This document shows positions 49,768 to 58,252 of a stretch of 64,000 nucleotides of DNA, in pieces; position 1 is the stretch's first letter; each line of letters opens with the position of its first letter. Origin of the DNA: Aurantimonas sp036549475 (GTDB taxonomy: Bacteria; Pseudomonadota; Alphaproteobacteria; Rhizobiales; Rhizobiaceae). Position numbers and translations under genes: made by a program. The notes under the pieces were generated by a model. That model was not told the DNA's origin. It did no database searches and saw nothing but the letters and a program-made list of their open reading frames with translations. The stretch spans positions 1 through 64,000 of the forward strand of contig NZ_JAZHLI010000025.1 of NCBI RefSeq assembly GCF_036549475.1, written 5' to 3'.

Positions 49768-50751
49768 ATGGCTCGAAATCCCGACCCGGCGCCTTCGCGC
49801 GCCACCATGTCCGCCCCCGGGAGCCCGCAGGGCTTCCTCCATCAGACCCGACGCGGATTTCTGTCTGCTTCCTTGACCGCAGTCGGACTTCTGGCGCTCC
49901 CGGTCGCATTGCGCCCGGCCATGTCGGCATCGTCCCCGGCCGTGGCTCTCGCATTCGACGGGGAGGCGCTGATCGCGGCAGGGGCGACCCTCAGCCGCAG
50001 CGACGACGGGGGACGCACGCGGATCTCACTGTCCGGGCCTGACGGCATCCTTGCGCTGGCGACCCACCCCGAGCGGCCGGGCCGCGTCGTCGCCGGGCTC
50101 GCTTCCGGCGGGGTTGCCGTCTCGGAGGATGGGGGGCGCGCGTGGGAAAGTCAGGTCGTCGGATACGGCAAAGGTGCCGTCGATGCGGTCACGTTCGCGG
50201 CTCGCCAGCCCGATATGATGTACGCCGCGATCCGCGGCGACGGCCTCTGGAAGAGCGAGGACGCCGGCAGGAACTGGAGCCTCGCGATGGACCGCCCGTG
50301 GCTCGACGATGCGGAGCGTGACCTTCGGTCGCTTGCCTCGGTCGATCTCGCGACCGGCATGGGCGGGATCTGGATCTACGCGGGCACCGACACCGGGATC
50401 ACGCGCGTGCCGGATTGCTTCTGCCGTTGGCAGGACGTCCAGCCCGGCAACGCGATGGACGCTCTGGTAGCCGGCGACGCACCGCCTCCAGAAGCGCCGC
50501 TGCCGTCGGGCGAGCCGGTCCGTGCGCTGGCTGGCGCACATACCGCGTCGGGGATGCTCTACGCCGCCCTGCCGTCGGGCGTCTGGAGTTCACGGGACGC
50601 CGGGGTCGTCTGGTCACGTTTGACGTCGGGTGACGCCTCCGCAGTGGCGGTGAACCCGTCCGATCCCAAGTACCTCGTCGCCGCGCTGGATGGCGGTTTG
50701 AAGCAGAGCCGCGACTGCGGCACCACCTGGTCCGCGCTCGCGACCTCCTGA
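49768..50751 (+). CDS. Tat-exported BNR/sialidase-like beta-propeller protein
   Basis: The 327-residue precursor has a twin-arginine signal (HQTRRGFLSASLTAVGLLAL). Repeats follow with BNR-like Asp/Gly boxes: LSRSDDGGRTRISLSGPDG, VAVSEDGGRAWESQVVG, LWKSEDAGRNWSLAMD, VWSSRDAGVVWSRLTSG, LKQSRDCGTTWSALATS. These are glycine-tryptophan Asp boxes of a photosynthesis-HCF136/sialidase-type propeller. It stands 11 nt before a DUF411 gene. In copper loci such proteins are frequent; role unknown. Confidence 0.78.
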   Translation: MARNPDPAPSRATMSAPGSPQGFLHQTRRGFLSASLTAVGLLALPVALRPAMSASSPAVALAFDGEALIAAGATLSRSDDGGRTRISLSGPDGILALATHPERPGRVVAGLASGGVAVSEDGGRAWESQVVGYGKGAVDAVTFAARQPDMMYAAIRGDGLWKSEDAGRNWSLAMDRPWLDDAERDLRSLASVDLATGMGGIWIYAGTDTGITRVPDCFCRWQDVQPGNAMDALVAGDAPPPEAPLPSGEPVRALAGAHTASGMLYAALPSGVWSSRDAGVVWSRLTSGDASAVAVNPSDPKYLVAALDGGLKQSRDCGTTWSALATS

Positions 50752-50762
50752 AGGATTTCATC

Positions 50763-51266
50763 ATGAAGAACGCTCTCGTCATCGCCTCGATCGTGACCGT
50801 CGCAGTCGCTGGAGGCATCGCCTTCGCCACATTGTCCTCGGCGCAGGATTCAAGTCGGTCGCCCACTGCCGCGATCGCCGCTGCGGAACAGATCGTGCCC
50901 TCCAAGAGGATCACGATCTGGCGGGATCCAAACTGCGGATGCTGCGACACCTATGCCGAATATCTGGAAGCCAAGGGCTATCAGGTGACCCGCGTCGACG
51001 ATCCGGGTTTCGATCGGCGCTCAGTCGATGTCGGGGTGCCGCAGGATGGGATCGGCTGCCATCTCGCCGAGATCGACGGCTACTACGTCAGCGGGCTCGT
51101 GCCGGCAAAGATCATCGAGCGCCTGGTGACCGAGCGCCCGCAGATTGCCGGAATCACGCTGCCCGGCATGCCGGGCAACGCCCCCGGAATGGCGCCGGAG
51201 AAGACCGGCACGTTGAAGACCTATGCTTTCGGTGAGGGCGGAATTTCCGTCTACTCCGATGAGTGA
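50763..51266 (+). CDS. DUF411 metal-binding protein (copy 1)
   Basis: A 167-residue precursor: signal/anchor (ALVIASIVTVAVAGGIAFA), then the DUF411 core RITIWRDPNCGCCDTYAEYL with the CGCC motif, GIGCHLAEIDGYYVSGLVPA, and ITLPGMPGNAPGMAPEKTG. Family members bind copper-like soft metals in the periplasm. The last codons overlap the next small gene. Second copy at 53681. Confidence 0.87.
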   Translation: MKNALVIASIVTVAVAGGIAFATLSSAQDSSRSPTAAIAAAEQIVPSKRITIWRDPNCGCCDTYAEYLEAKGYQVTRVDDPGFDRRSVDVGVPQDGIGCHLAEIDGYYVSGLVPAKIIERLVTERPQIAGITLPGMPGNAPGMAPEKTGTLKTYAFGEGGISVYSDE

Positions 51267-51402
51267 TTGCATTGGCGGAATGATGGACGGGCCGATGATG
51301 GGCTTGATGATGGCGGGCGGCGGCCTCGTACTCCTGCTCGTCGTGACGGTTTTGATCCTCAGCCTCATGGCGTTGGTGAGATACCTCCGGGGGCCAAAAT
51401 GA
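51259..51402 (+). CDS. Small Met-rich membrane protein between DUF411 and cytochrome c (47 aa)
   Basis: Short frame MSDCIGGMMDGPMMGLMMAG followed by one helix (GLVLLLVVTVLILSLMALV) and RYLRGPK. It overlaps the DUF411 stop by 8 nt and the cytochrome start by ATGA, so both ends fit an operon. The N-terminal Cys and six Met are copper-ligand-like. Not in a family I can name; resembles other small Met-rich copper-locus membrane proteins. Confidence 0.7.
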   Translation: MSDCIGGMMDGPMMGLMMAGGGLVLLLVVTVLILSLMALVRYLRGPK

Positions 51403-51887
51403 AGCCGATAGCGATTGCTATCGTCACCGGTGCTGCGGCGGCGGCGTTGGCAGTCATCGCCGCGCTGGCGCAACAGCACGGCGGCGAAGCGCCTGCGCAG
51501 GACGTCACCTTCCTGGGCGAGCCGGTCACGGCGGATGAGATCGCCCTTGGGCAGGATCTTTACGCCGCGAACTGCGCGTCTTGCCATGGTGACAATCTGG
51601 AGGGTCAAGCCGACTGGATGCGGCGGCTCGAGAACGGCCGAATGCCGGCGCCGCCGCATGACGAGTCCGGGCACACCTGGCACCATCCGGATCGGCAGCT
51701 CTTCACCATTACAAGGCTGGGCGTTGGTGGGGTCGTGCCGGGCTACGACAGCGACATGCCCGCCTTCCAAGACGTGCTGACGGACGAACAGATCCGGGCA
51801 GTGCTCGCCTTCATCAAGAGCACTTGGCCGGAGCGCCAGCGCAACTTTCAGGCGGACGTCACAGCGAACGACGAGGGTGGCTCGTGA
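51399..51887 (+). CDS. Periplasmic cytochrome c
   Basis: A 162-residue class I cytochrome c: signal peptide (AIVTGAAAAALAVIAALAQ), heme motif AANCASCHGDNLEGQ (CASCH) and the distal Met region GVVPGYDSDMPAFQDVLTDE, then VLAFIKSTWPERQRNFQ. Single heme. It overlaps the upstream small gene by 4 nt. Cytochromes of this type occur in copper loci as electron acceptors for cuprous oxidation (inference). Confidence 0.88.
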   Translation: MKPIAIAIVTGAAAAALAVIAALAQQHGGEAPAQDVTFLGEPVTADEIALGQDLYAANCASCHGDNLEGQADWMRRLENGRMPAPPHDESGHTWHHPDRQLFTITRLGVGGVVPGYDSDMPAFQDVLTDEQIRAVLAFIKSTWPERQRNFQADVTANDEGGS

Positions 51888-51976
51888 ACACGGCAGTCGC
51901 TCGAGATCCTTGGCAACGGGACAGCGCGGAGGACAACGCGCTGTTCGGAAACATCATCGCAAACGGAAGGAACTGA
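51884..51976 (+). CDS. Possible 30-aa ORF after cytochrome c
   Basis: Frame VNTAVARDPWQRDSAEDNAL to NGRN. GTG overlaps the cytochrome stop as GTGA, and its stop is 3 nt before the next TTG start. No helix, no family. It may simply be a spacer. Confidence 0.25.
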   Translation: MNTAVARDPWQRDSAEDNALFGNIIANGRN

Positions 51977-51978
51977 AC

Positions 51979-52254
51979 TTGACCGACACATCTCATTCGG
52001 CCCCAAGGCCGCGATCCGCTGGGTTTCGCATGCCGCTTGGCCGCAGGGGACTGGTGATCGCCGCGATGGCGATCACCAGCGCGGGCATGGCGTTGAATTG
52101 GGATTGGCTTACGGCGATCGGGGCCGCACCGCTGATTCTGGCGCTCGCCCCCTGCGCTGTGATGTGCGCCACCGGATACTGCGTCATGTGCAAGAGCAAA
52201 AGCTGTGACGCAGACAGGAGCCCGACCGACGCGCCGGGTACGACCAAGGACTGA
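51979..52254 (+). CDS. Small Cys-rich two-helix membrane protein
   Basis: A 91-residue protein starting TTG at 51979 (GGAAGG upstream). Two helices (GLVIAAMAITSAGMALNWDW; IGAAPLILALAPCAVMC) and a Cys cluster CAVMCATGYCVMCKSKSC form a likely metal-binding face. Conserved small proteins of this kind lie in copper and silver loci. Function unknown. Confidence 0.7.
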   Translation: MTDTSHSAPRPRSAGFRMPLGRRGLVIAAMAITSAGMALNWDWLTAIGAAPLILALAPCAVMCATGYCVMCKSKSCDADRSPTDAPGTTKD

Positions 52255-52279
52255 AACCAACCCAACCGAGGTGACGACC

Positions 52280-52582
52280 ATGAAGACGAACACCACACTT
52301 GGCTTTGTAATCGCTTTTGCGGCCATGATTTCCGCGCCCGTGACCTTTGCGCAGGAGGACGCCGCGCCGGGGAAGATGACGCAGGGCGACGCCATGAAGG
52401 GCAGTGACATGCAGGGCGGCGACATGTCCGGCATGAAAGGCATGATGGGCGGCGATGAGTCCGGCATGCAGGGCATGATGCAGATGATGCAGCAGATGCG
52501 TCCGATGATGGAGGACTGCACCGAGATGATGCAGGCAATGGCCGCTCAGCCTCACCACGCCATCCCGAAAAACGACGGCTGA
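52280..52582 (+). CDS. Secreted Met-rich copper-binding-type protein
   Basis: A 100-residue precursor: signal peptide (LGFVIAFAAMISAPVTFAQ), then a run of MxxM repeats such as MKGSDMQGGDMSGMKGMMGG and MQGMMQMMQQMRPMMED with a single Cys. Met-rich periplasmic segments of this kind bind Cu(I). ATG at 52280. A terminator-like hairpin follows at 52590. Confidence 0.8.
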   Translation: MKTNTTLGFVIAFAAMISAPVTFAQEDAAPGKMTQGDAMKGSDMQGGDMSGMKGMMGGDESGMQGMMQMMQQMRPMMEDCTEMMQAMAAQPHHAIPKNDG

Positions 52583-52589
52583 TAGCCGT

Positions 52590-52618
52590 GCAGGCCCGGC
52601 CCCGACGGTCGGGCCTGC
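52590..52618 (+). terminator. Hairpin terminator after Met-rich gene
   Basis: Stem GCAGGCCCG (52590-52598) pairs with CGGGCCTGC (52610-52618), followed by GTTTCC. The T tail is weak, so termination may be partial. Confidence 0.6.
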
Positions 52619-52988
52619 GTTTCCACGTTGAAAGAGACCCGATGAACTCAGTCTACCTCTCCCTGTCTCGTCTCCGTCTCCGGGCGCGACCGGGTGTCGA
52701 CACGCTCGATGTTGGCGCTGCTCAACCCAGGCAAGGGTGCGCAGCGGGGCCCATCGGTCAAGCTCGTCACCGACGGGACAGCCCGACCGGGGTAAACCAG
52801 CGACGTCGAAGCCCGGCCGCTCTCGGTATTATGCCTGGTCCCGGATTAGTTGACGAACCGGCCAGTCGAAGCGGGAGAACCCAGTGTTTCGCAGGCGCGC
52901 GTCGCAGCGCTCGAGACGCTCACGGAAAGGTCACAGTCGGGGGGGCAGTTCCAACCATAGACTCCGCCGCCGGGTTGGAGGGCGGATA
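52619..52988. other. Gene-free stretch between terminator and SCO-like gene
   Basis: A plus-strand frame from 52642 (MNSVYLSLSRLRLRARPG) stays open but turns into low-complexity Arg/Gly sequence. I see no gene. Confidence 0.35.
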
Positions 52989-53591
52989 TTGAAACGTATC
53001 GTTCTTGTCCTGGTGTTGATGCTCGCGCCCATTGGCGAAGCTTTCGCGCACAGTTCCGACGCCCCGATTGACGAGCTTATGGCCGAGCGGGAGCCCGCCT
53101 TCGAGCATTCCGATGGACGCCTTGCGCCACCGCTGAACGGGACCGATCCCGACGGATCGACGCTGCGTCTGGACGGGCTTCAGGACAAGATACTCGTGGT
53201 CAGCTTCATACCCGCGGGCTGCGGTTCGCCTTGCAATGCGCAGCAGGCACTTTTGCGCGCGGTGCAAGAGGGGGTGAACATCACGCCGATGCGCGATCGG
53301 GTCACCTTCCTCACGGTGGGTGCCGCCTCTGTGGCAGGCTTGGACAGATCGAACTGGCTACCCGTCACGGTGGGTGAAGGCGCCGCCAAGGCGGCGGCAT
53401 CCTTCGCAGCCCTGTCCGCGCGTGAGGACTACGCGCCAATGATCCATGTCATCGACCGCGGTGGACGCCATGCCGCCATCTTTCACGGCGCGGAATTCGC
53501 CCGCACGAACCTGATTGTCTACATCAACGCATTGACGAACACGCCACCGCCGGAGAGCGGCTGGCTCGACAGCATACTTGGAGCGTTTTGA
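52989..53591 (+). CDS. SCO-like thioredoxin-fold protein with CGSPC motif
   Basis: A 200-residue precursor starting TTG at 52989 (GGAGGG upstream). Signal peptide (IVLVLVLMLAPIGEAFAHS), then PPLNGTDPDGSTLRLDGLQD, VVSFIPAGCGSPCNAQQALL (C-x3-C as in SCO/SenC proteins) and FLTVGAASVAGLDRSNW. The distal His-containing strand is present only loosely (PMIHVIDRGGRHAAIFHG). SCO proteins deliver copper or act as thiol reductases in the periplasm. Confidence 0.75.
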   Translation: MKRIVLVLVLMLAPIGEAFAHSSDAPIDELMAEREPAFEHSDGRLAPPLNGTDPDGSTLRLDGLQDKILVVSFIPAGCGSPCNAQQALLRAVQEGVNITPMRDRVTFLTVGAASVAGLDRSNWLPVTVGEGAAKAAASFAALSAREDYAPMIHVIDRGGRHAAIFHGAEFARTNLIVYINALTNTPPPESGWLDSILGAF

Positions 53592-53680
53592 TTATCGTGG
53601 CGCACGTTCGGCTCCGCCTATCCTAACTACCGAAGCGCCGTCCGGCGCTGGATCTGACGACAAACGAAAGGTCGAAACCC

Positions 53681-54124
53681 ATGATGTCCAAGCGGACGAC
53701 ATTCCTCGCCGGCATGCTTGCCCTCCTGTCTACGTCCGTGCTCGCGGCAGAGAACGTCGAAATGTTCTCGACGTCTGGATGCGGGTGCTGCACCGGCTGG
53801 ATGAAGCACCTTGAGGAGGCCGGGTTCGAGGTCGAGAACGAGAACCTCGCGATGGCGGATCTCTACGCGAAGAAGATGGAGGCCGGACTGAAGCCGGGCC
53901 TGACCTCGTGCCACACGGGTTTCGTCGGCGGCTATGTCGTCGAGGGTCACGTTCCGGCCGCGGAGGTCAAACGGATCCTCGCCGAGAAGCCCGACGCGAT
54001 CGGCCTAACCGTTCCCGACATGCCTGCCGGCAGTCCCGGTATGGGCGAGAGCGACAAACCCTACGAGGTGCTCCTCGTCGCGCGAGACGGCACCGCCACC
54101 GTCTATGCGCGGTACCCGAAATGA
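53681..54124 (+). CDS. DUF411 metal-binding protein (copy 2)
   Basis: A 147-residue precursor: signal peptide (FLAGMLALLSTSVLAAE), VEMFSTSGCGCCTGWMKHLE with the CGCC motif, GLTSCHTGFVGGYVVEGHVP and LTVPDMPAGSPGMGESDKPY. The stop overlaps the PCuAC start (ATGA). Paralogue of the gene at 50763. Confidence 0.9.
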   Translation: MMSKRTTFLAGMLALLSTSVLAAENVEMFSTSGCGCCTGWMKHLEEAGFEVENENLAMADLYAKKMEAGLKPGLTSCHTGFVGGYVVEGHVPAAEVKRILAEKPDAIGLTVPDMPAGSPGMGESDKPYEVLLVARDGTATVYARYPK

Positions 54125-54609
54125 GGTCGACGCATATCGCGACCGCGGTGGCCATCAGCCTCGGCTTTGTCGGCCCCATCACGGCACATGAATTCAAAGC
54201 CGGAAGTCTGACGATCGACCATCCGTCGTCCCGACCGACCCCGCCGACCGCGAAGGTCGGGGTGGGGTATTTGTCGGTCACCAACGTAGGAAGTCGAGCA
54301 GACCGACTGATCGGCGGATCGGCTACCGTCGCGGGTAGATTCGAGATCCACGAGTCGTCGGTGGAGAACGGCGTCGCACGGATGCGTCCGGTCGAGAACG
54401 GAATCCTCATCGAACCGGGTGCGACGGTCACGCTGGCTTCCGGGGGAACCCATATCATGCTGCTCGTCCTGAAGGAGGCGATCGTCAGGGACAGCTCCTT
54501 CGAAGGTACACTGGTGTTCGAGCATGCTGGAACCGTACCTGTCCGCTTCTCGGTCGAAGGCTTCGGCGGAGCCGGTGCGGCTACCACCCACGAGGGTCAC
54601 GGGCAATGA
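54121..54609 (+). CDS. PCu(A)C-type periplasmic copper chaperone
   Basis: A 162-residue precursor: signal peptide (VAISLGFVGPITAHEF), cupredoxin-like fold TPPTAKVGVGYLSVTNVGSR, FEIHESSVENGVARMRPVEN and ASGGTHIMLLVL. The usual H-M...M...H-x-M Cu(I) site is recognisable but the first pair reads HE instead of HM. The Met in RMRPV and HIM are retained. It would hand copper to SCO or oxidase assembly. Overlaps both neighbours. Confidence 0.85.
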   Translation: MRSTHIATAVAISLGFVGPITAHEFKAGSLTIDHPSSRPTPPTAKVGVGYLSVTNVGSRADRLIGGSATVAGRFEIHESSVENGVARMRPVENGILIEPGATVTLASGGTHIMLLVLKEAIVRDSSFEGTLVFEHAGTVPVRFSVEGFGGAGAATTHEGHGQ

Positions 54610-55220
54610 CATTGCGCACGGCCCGACGCTGGCTTTGGGTCGCCGTCGCCGTGGCCACGGGAGTCTTCGTCGGAGCGGCTTGGACGCTACCGAGTTCCGA
54701 GCATGCGCCCACTGCCGACACGAGTTCGGCCACGCCCATCGGTGGTGAGTTCTCACTGGTGGATGAGGACGGAAAGCCCAGGACGTGGTCGGACTTTCGG
54801 GGCGGGCCCGTCGCGGTGTTCTTCGGTTTCACGCATTGTCCCGACATCTGCCCGACGACGCTCGGTGAACTGTCGGTGCTCCTCGACGCCCTTGGAGCGC
54901 AAGCCGACGAGTTGCAGGTCGTGCTGATCAGCGGGGACCCCGAGCGGGACACGCCCGAGGTACTCAATGCCTATCTCCAGTCATTCGATCCACGGATCGT
55001 AGGTCTCACGGGACCGGAAGCCGAGGTCGATCGCGCGTTCTCAGCCTTCAAGGCTTACCGGAGGAAGGTGCCGACTGGAGGTGGCGACTACACGATCGAC
55101 CACTCGGCCGGGATCTACCTCTACGACCGGAACGGCGGGTTCGCCGGGACGCTCGATATACATGAGGACATGGAGGTCCGGCGGAAGAAGGTCGAGCGGC
55201 TGTTGTCGGTTGAGGCTTGA
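54606..55220 (+). CDS. SCO1/SenC family copper chaperone
   Basis: A 204-residue membrane-anchored protein: helix (WLWVAVAVATGVFVGAAW), then AVFFGFTHCPDICPTTLGEL with the CPDIC copper pair and TIDHSAGIYLYDRNGGFAG with the distal His. This is the full SCO ligand set. ATG overlaps the PCuAC stop. Together with the two DUF411 proteins and the PCuAC protein it forms a copper-delivery/oxidase-assembly type set. Confidence 0.9.
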   Translation: MTLRTARRWLWVAVAVATGVFVGAAWTLPSSEHAPTADTSSATPIGGEFSLVDEDGKPRTWSDFRGGPVAVFFGFTHCPDICPTTLGELSVLLDALGAQADELQVVLISGDPERDTPEVLNAYLQSFDPRIVGLTGPEAEVDRAFSAFKAYRRKVPTGGGDYTIDHSAGIYLYDRNGGFAGTLDIHEDMEVRRKKVERLLSVEA

Positions 55221-55341
55221 GTCTGGTCGAGCGATCGCCTTCATGCCTGGCTGGGCCGCCAGATACACCGCGCCGCTCCGCGGGTCGGTGGATGCATCTG
55301 CGTAGCTCGTCAACCGTGACGATCCATAAGGACCATCCACC

Positions 55342-56313
55342 ATGATTGGCCTGCGCGAGGCACTAGAAGCCAGGCAGGTGGCCATCTACTTCGCCGCGAT
55401 CCTCGTGGCCGTCGTGGCATCGTTCGCCCTTCCGACGACCGGTCTCGCGGCGGCCATCGATCCCGCCTTGGCGTTCATGCTGTTCGTCACCTTCCTCCAG
55501 GTGCCGTTGGCCGACCTCAGACAGGCCTTGCTCCAGGTCCGGTTTTTCGCCGCTCTCGCGGGAGCCAATTTCGTCGCTGTCCCCGTGCTGGTGTTCGGCC
55601 TCGTCCAGTTCCTGCCCGCCGACCCCATGCTCCGTCTCGGCGTCCTTCTGGTCCTGCTGGCACCCTGCATCGACTACGTCGTCACCTTTGCACAGATCGG
55701 CAGGGCGGACGCGCCGCTACTGCTCGCCTCGACGCCCGCGCTCCTCGTCCTCCAGATGCTCCTGCTCCCCGTCTACCTCGACCTCTTCCTCGGCGACGAC
55801 GCCGCGCGGCTGGTACAGGTAGGCCCGTTCCTCCACGCCTTCGTCTGGCTGATCGCGATCCCGCTGGCGCTCGCCGCGGTCGTCCAGTTCGGTGCGGCGC
55901 GAAGCACCGCGGTCGGGTGGGTTCGGGAGAGTCTCAGCGTCATGCCCGTTCCCGCAACGGCGCTCGTCCTGTTCCTGGTCTTCGCAGCCGTCGTGCCGCA
56001 GCTCGGCCTCGCGATCGACGGCGCGCTCCGCGTCGTCCCGATCTACGTCGCATACGCCATTGCCGCGCCGGTTGTCGGCTGGTTCGTGGGCCGGCTTGTG
56101 GGCCTTGATGCTCCCGGGGCGAGGGCGACCGCGTTCAGCTCGGCGACGCGCAACTCTCTCGTCGTGCTGCCGCTGGCCTTTGCCGTGCCGGGCGCGGTGC
56201 CGCTCCTGCCGGCCGTCATCGTCGCCCAGACGGTCGTCGAGTTGGTCGCCTCGCTCGCCTACATGCGGATCATTCCGAGAATGGGCAGGGCGGAAGCGGC
56301 TACGGCCGCCTGA
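55342..56313 (+). CDS. BASS-superfamily (ACR3/bile acid:Na+ symporter-like) transporter
   Basis: A 323-residue, about 10-helix protein: LAFMLFVTFLQVPLADLRQA, LLVLLAPCIDYVVTFAQIGR with a Cys in the arsenite-permease position, and SATRNSLVVLPLAFAVPG. This pattern matches arsenic-resistance type (ACR3-like) transporters, although bile-acid symporter relatives cannot be excluded. No arsR or arsC is nearby. ATG at 55342; stop before a gene-poor stretch and the TA locus. Confidence 0.8.
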   Translation: MIGLREALEARQVAIYFAAILVAVVASFALPTTGLAAAIDPALAFMLFVTFLQVPLADLRQALLQVRFFAALAGANFVAVPVLVFGLVQFLPADPMLRLGVLLVLLAPCIDYVVTFAQIGRADAPLLLASTPALLVLQMLLLPVYLDLFLGDDAARLVQVGPFLHAFVWLIAIPLALAAVVQFGAARSTAVGWVRESLSVMPVPATALVLFLVFAAVVPQLGLAIDGALRVVPIYVAYAIAAPVVGWFVGRLVGLDAPGARATAFSSATRNSLVVLPLAFAVPGAVPLLPAVIVAQTVVELVASLAYMRIIPRMGRAEAATAA

Positions 56314-56592
56314 GCCTGCGGGCACCAGTCGCACGGGCACTGGCGTCTGCCACTCCGGCCGACACGGTTTCCCCGTTGTTCCTGTTCGCGTGAAAGGGTG
56401 CCCGCAGCGATCCGGCCAGGGGTTTACCCATGTTCCCCGATGAGGCACCGTTCCTGCGTCATCCGCGCCGTCGACGAATGTCATAGCCGCCCCTCTCCAT
56501 GCGGCCCGCCGCTTCGGTTGGTCGCATGACGAAACATTGTTCTCCGAGAGGGAATTCATACGTTGTGCCTTGTGAGGGAACTCTGTAACGAT

Positions 56593-56904
56593 ATGCGTGT
56601 CCTCTCCAAGCAGACATTGAGGAAGTTCTGGGAGTCGGAGCGCAGGCATTCCGTTGCCAAGGGACCCCTCGAGGCATGGCATGAAGAGGCGAAGGCGGCG
56701 ACCTGGAAGCACCCGAACGACCTGAAGGCGACCTACCGGAACGCCAGCGTGGTCGGCAACGGGCGCATCGTGTTCAACATCAAGGGCAACGACTATCGTC
56801 TCGTCGTTAGCATCAACTACGCGATCGGCATCGTGTACGTCTGCTGGGTCGGGACGCACGAAGACTACGACAAAATCGACGTGGAGACGGTCCGATGCAC
56901 GTGA
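56593..56904 (+). CDS. higB: HigB-type mRNA interferase toxin
   Basis: A 103-residue RelE-superfamily toxin of the HigB type: LRKFWESERRHSVAKGPLEA, WHEEAKAATWKHPNDLKATY, GNGRIVFNIKGNDYRLVVSI and YVCWVGTHEDYDKIDVETV. It cleaves mRNA on the ribosome in characterised cases. ATG at 56593 is chosen; ten earlier codons are non-typical. Its end overlaps the antitoxin start by 10 nt. Confidence 0.9.
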   Translation: MRVLSKQTLRKFWESERRHSVAKGPLEAWHEEAKAATWKHPNDLKATYRNASVVGNGRIVFNIKGNDYRLVVSINYAIGIVYVCWVGTHEDYDKIDVETVRCT

Positions 56905-58073
56905 AGCCCATCAAGTCAGAAAGCGACTACGAGACCGCGCTCGCTCGCGTGGGAGACCTGATGTCGGCTGAGCCTGGCACGCCCGAGTTCGAGGAGCTCG
57001 ACTTCCTTTCCGCGCTCGTCGAGACGTGGGAGGCCAAGCACCACTCAATTGCCCATCCTGACCCGATCGACGCCATCGCGTTTCGCATGGACCAGGCAGG
57101 CCTCGCCCGGCGCGACCTCGTGCCGTTCATCGGTAGCGCGAGCAAGGTCTCCGAGGTGATGAACCGCAAGCGGCCGCTGACGCTCGCGATGATCAAGGCG
57201 CTGCATGCCGGCCTCGGAATTCCCGCAGAGGTCCTCCTACGCGAGCCGGAGGCCAAGGATGCGTTCGACGCGTCGAAGTGGCCATGGCACGAAATCGTGC
57301 GCCGGGGCTGGGTCGCGGGTTTCGCCGGGACGGCCAAGGAGGCGCGGTCACGTGCCGGGGAGCTTGCGCGCTCCCTCATGCCACAGGCTTCCACAGGCTG
57401 CATCCAGCCAGCCCTCTACAGGAGATCCATCCGAGCGAAAGGGACGACCGACGAGCATGCCGTCGCGGCCTGGACATCCCGTATCGTGTCAGTCGCCTGC
57501 GACGAGGCATTGCCGGGGCGGTACGAGCCCGGTTCGGTCGACGCGGACTTCGTGGCCGACTTGGTCAGGCTGAGCTTCCTCGACGACGGGCCGCGGCTCG
57601 CAAGGGAGTTCCTTGGAAAAAACGGCATCCACCTCGTCATCGAACGGCACCTGCCAAAAACGCGGATCGACGGCGCTGCGACGAAGCTTGCCGACGGGTC
57701 CCCCGTCATCGGCATGTCGCTTCGCCATGACCGCCTCGACAACTTCTGGTTCTGCCTCGCGCATGAGCTGGCGCACGTGGCGCTTCATCTCGACGGCGCG
57801 GCGGGCGAGTGGTTCGTCGACGATCTCGACTCCGAGGGGACGGGGCAGGAGCGCGAGGCGGACGACTGGGCGCGGGAGGCGCTGCTCCCCACCTCCGTAT
57901 GGTTCGAGGTCGCAGGCGTCCGGCGCGAGGCCGAGGTACGGGCTTGGGCGCGGAAGCTGTCGATCAGCCCTGCTATCATCGCCGGACGGCTACGGTTCGA
58001 GCAGAAGAACTACAGGCTGATGACAGATCTCGTCGGACAGGGCGGGGTCCGCAGCCACTTCGGGGTCGTCTGA
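56895..58073 (+). CDS. HigA antitoxin fused to ImmA/IrrE metallopeptidase domain
   Basis: The 392-residue protein has an N-terminal HigA part (ESDYETALARVGDLMSAEPG) and an HTH (RMDQAGLARRDLVPFIGSAS, KVSEVMNRKRPLTLAMIKAL). The C-terminal half has the ImmA/IrrE zinc peptidase core CLAHELAHVALHLDG with HELAH at residues 290-294, then EREADDWAREALLP with the third ligand. HigA antitoxins normally stop after about 100-150 residues. The fused protease may destroy the antitoxin or a partner upon stress. Overlaps higB. Confidence 0.85.
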   Translation: MHVKPIKSESDYETALARVGDLMSAEPGTPEFEELDFLSALVETWEAKHHSIAHPDPIDAIAFRMDQAGLARRDLVPFIGSASKVSEVMNRKRPLTLAMIKALHAGLGIPAEVLLREPEAKDAFDASKWPWHEIVRRGWVAGFAGTAKEARSRAGELARSLMPQASTGCIQPALYRRSIRAKGTTDEHAVAAWTSRIVSVACDEALPGRYEPGSVDADFVADLVRLSFLDDGPRLAREFLGKNGIHLVIERHLPKTRIDGAATKLADGSPVIGMSLRHDRLDNFWFCLAHELAHVALHLDGAAGEWFVDDLDSEGTGQEREADDWAREALLPTSVWFEVAGVRREAEVRAWARKLSISPAIIAGRLRFEQKNYRLMTDLVGQGGVRSHFGVV

Positions 58074-58252
58074 TCCAGGTCCACGGCTCGAACGGCCCGT
58101 TCGGTTGAGGTCGTCTCGATCCGCGAGGACGCGGCGGGCTTCCGTTGGACGGACGGTTCGGCCCACTGTCTTCTGCGACCGCATTTCGTAATTCGGTCGA
58201 CGGGACGACAGCCTGAACGTCGTCGCCGTCAACTGGGCGCGCGACGTCGTCG

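Noticed and set aside
56583..56612. GTAAC just before higB as a motif copy
   Set aside because: No CGAA at 17 nt distance; TA loci are normally autoregulated.
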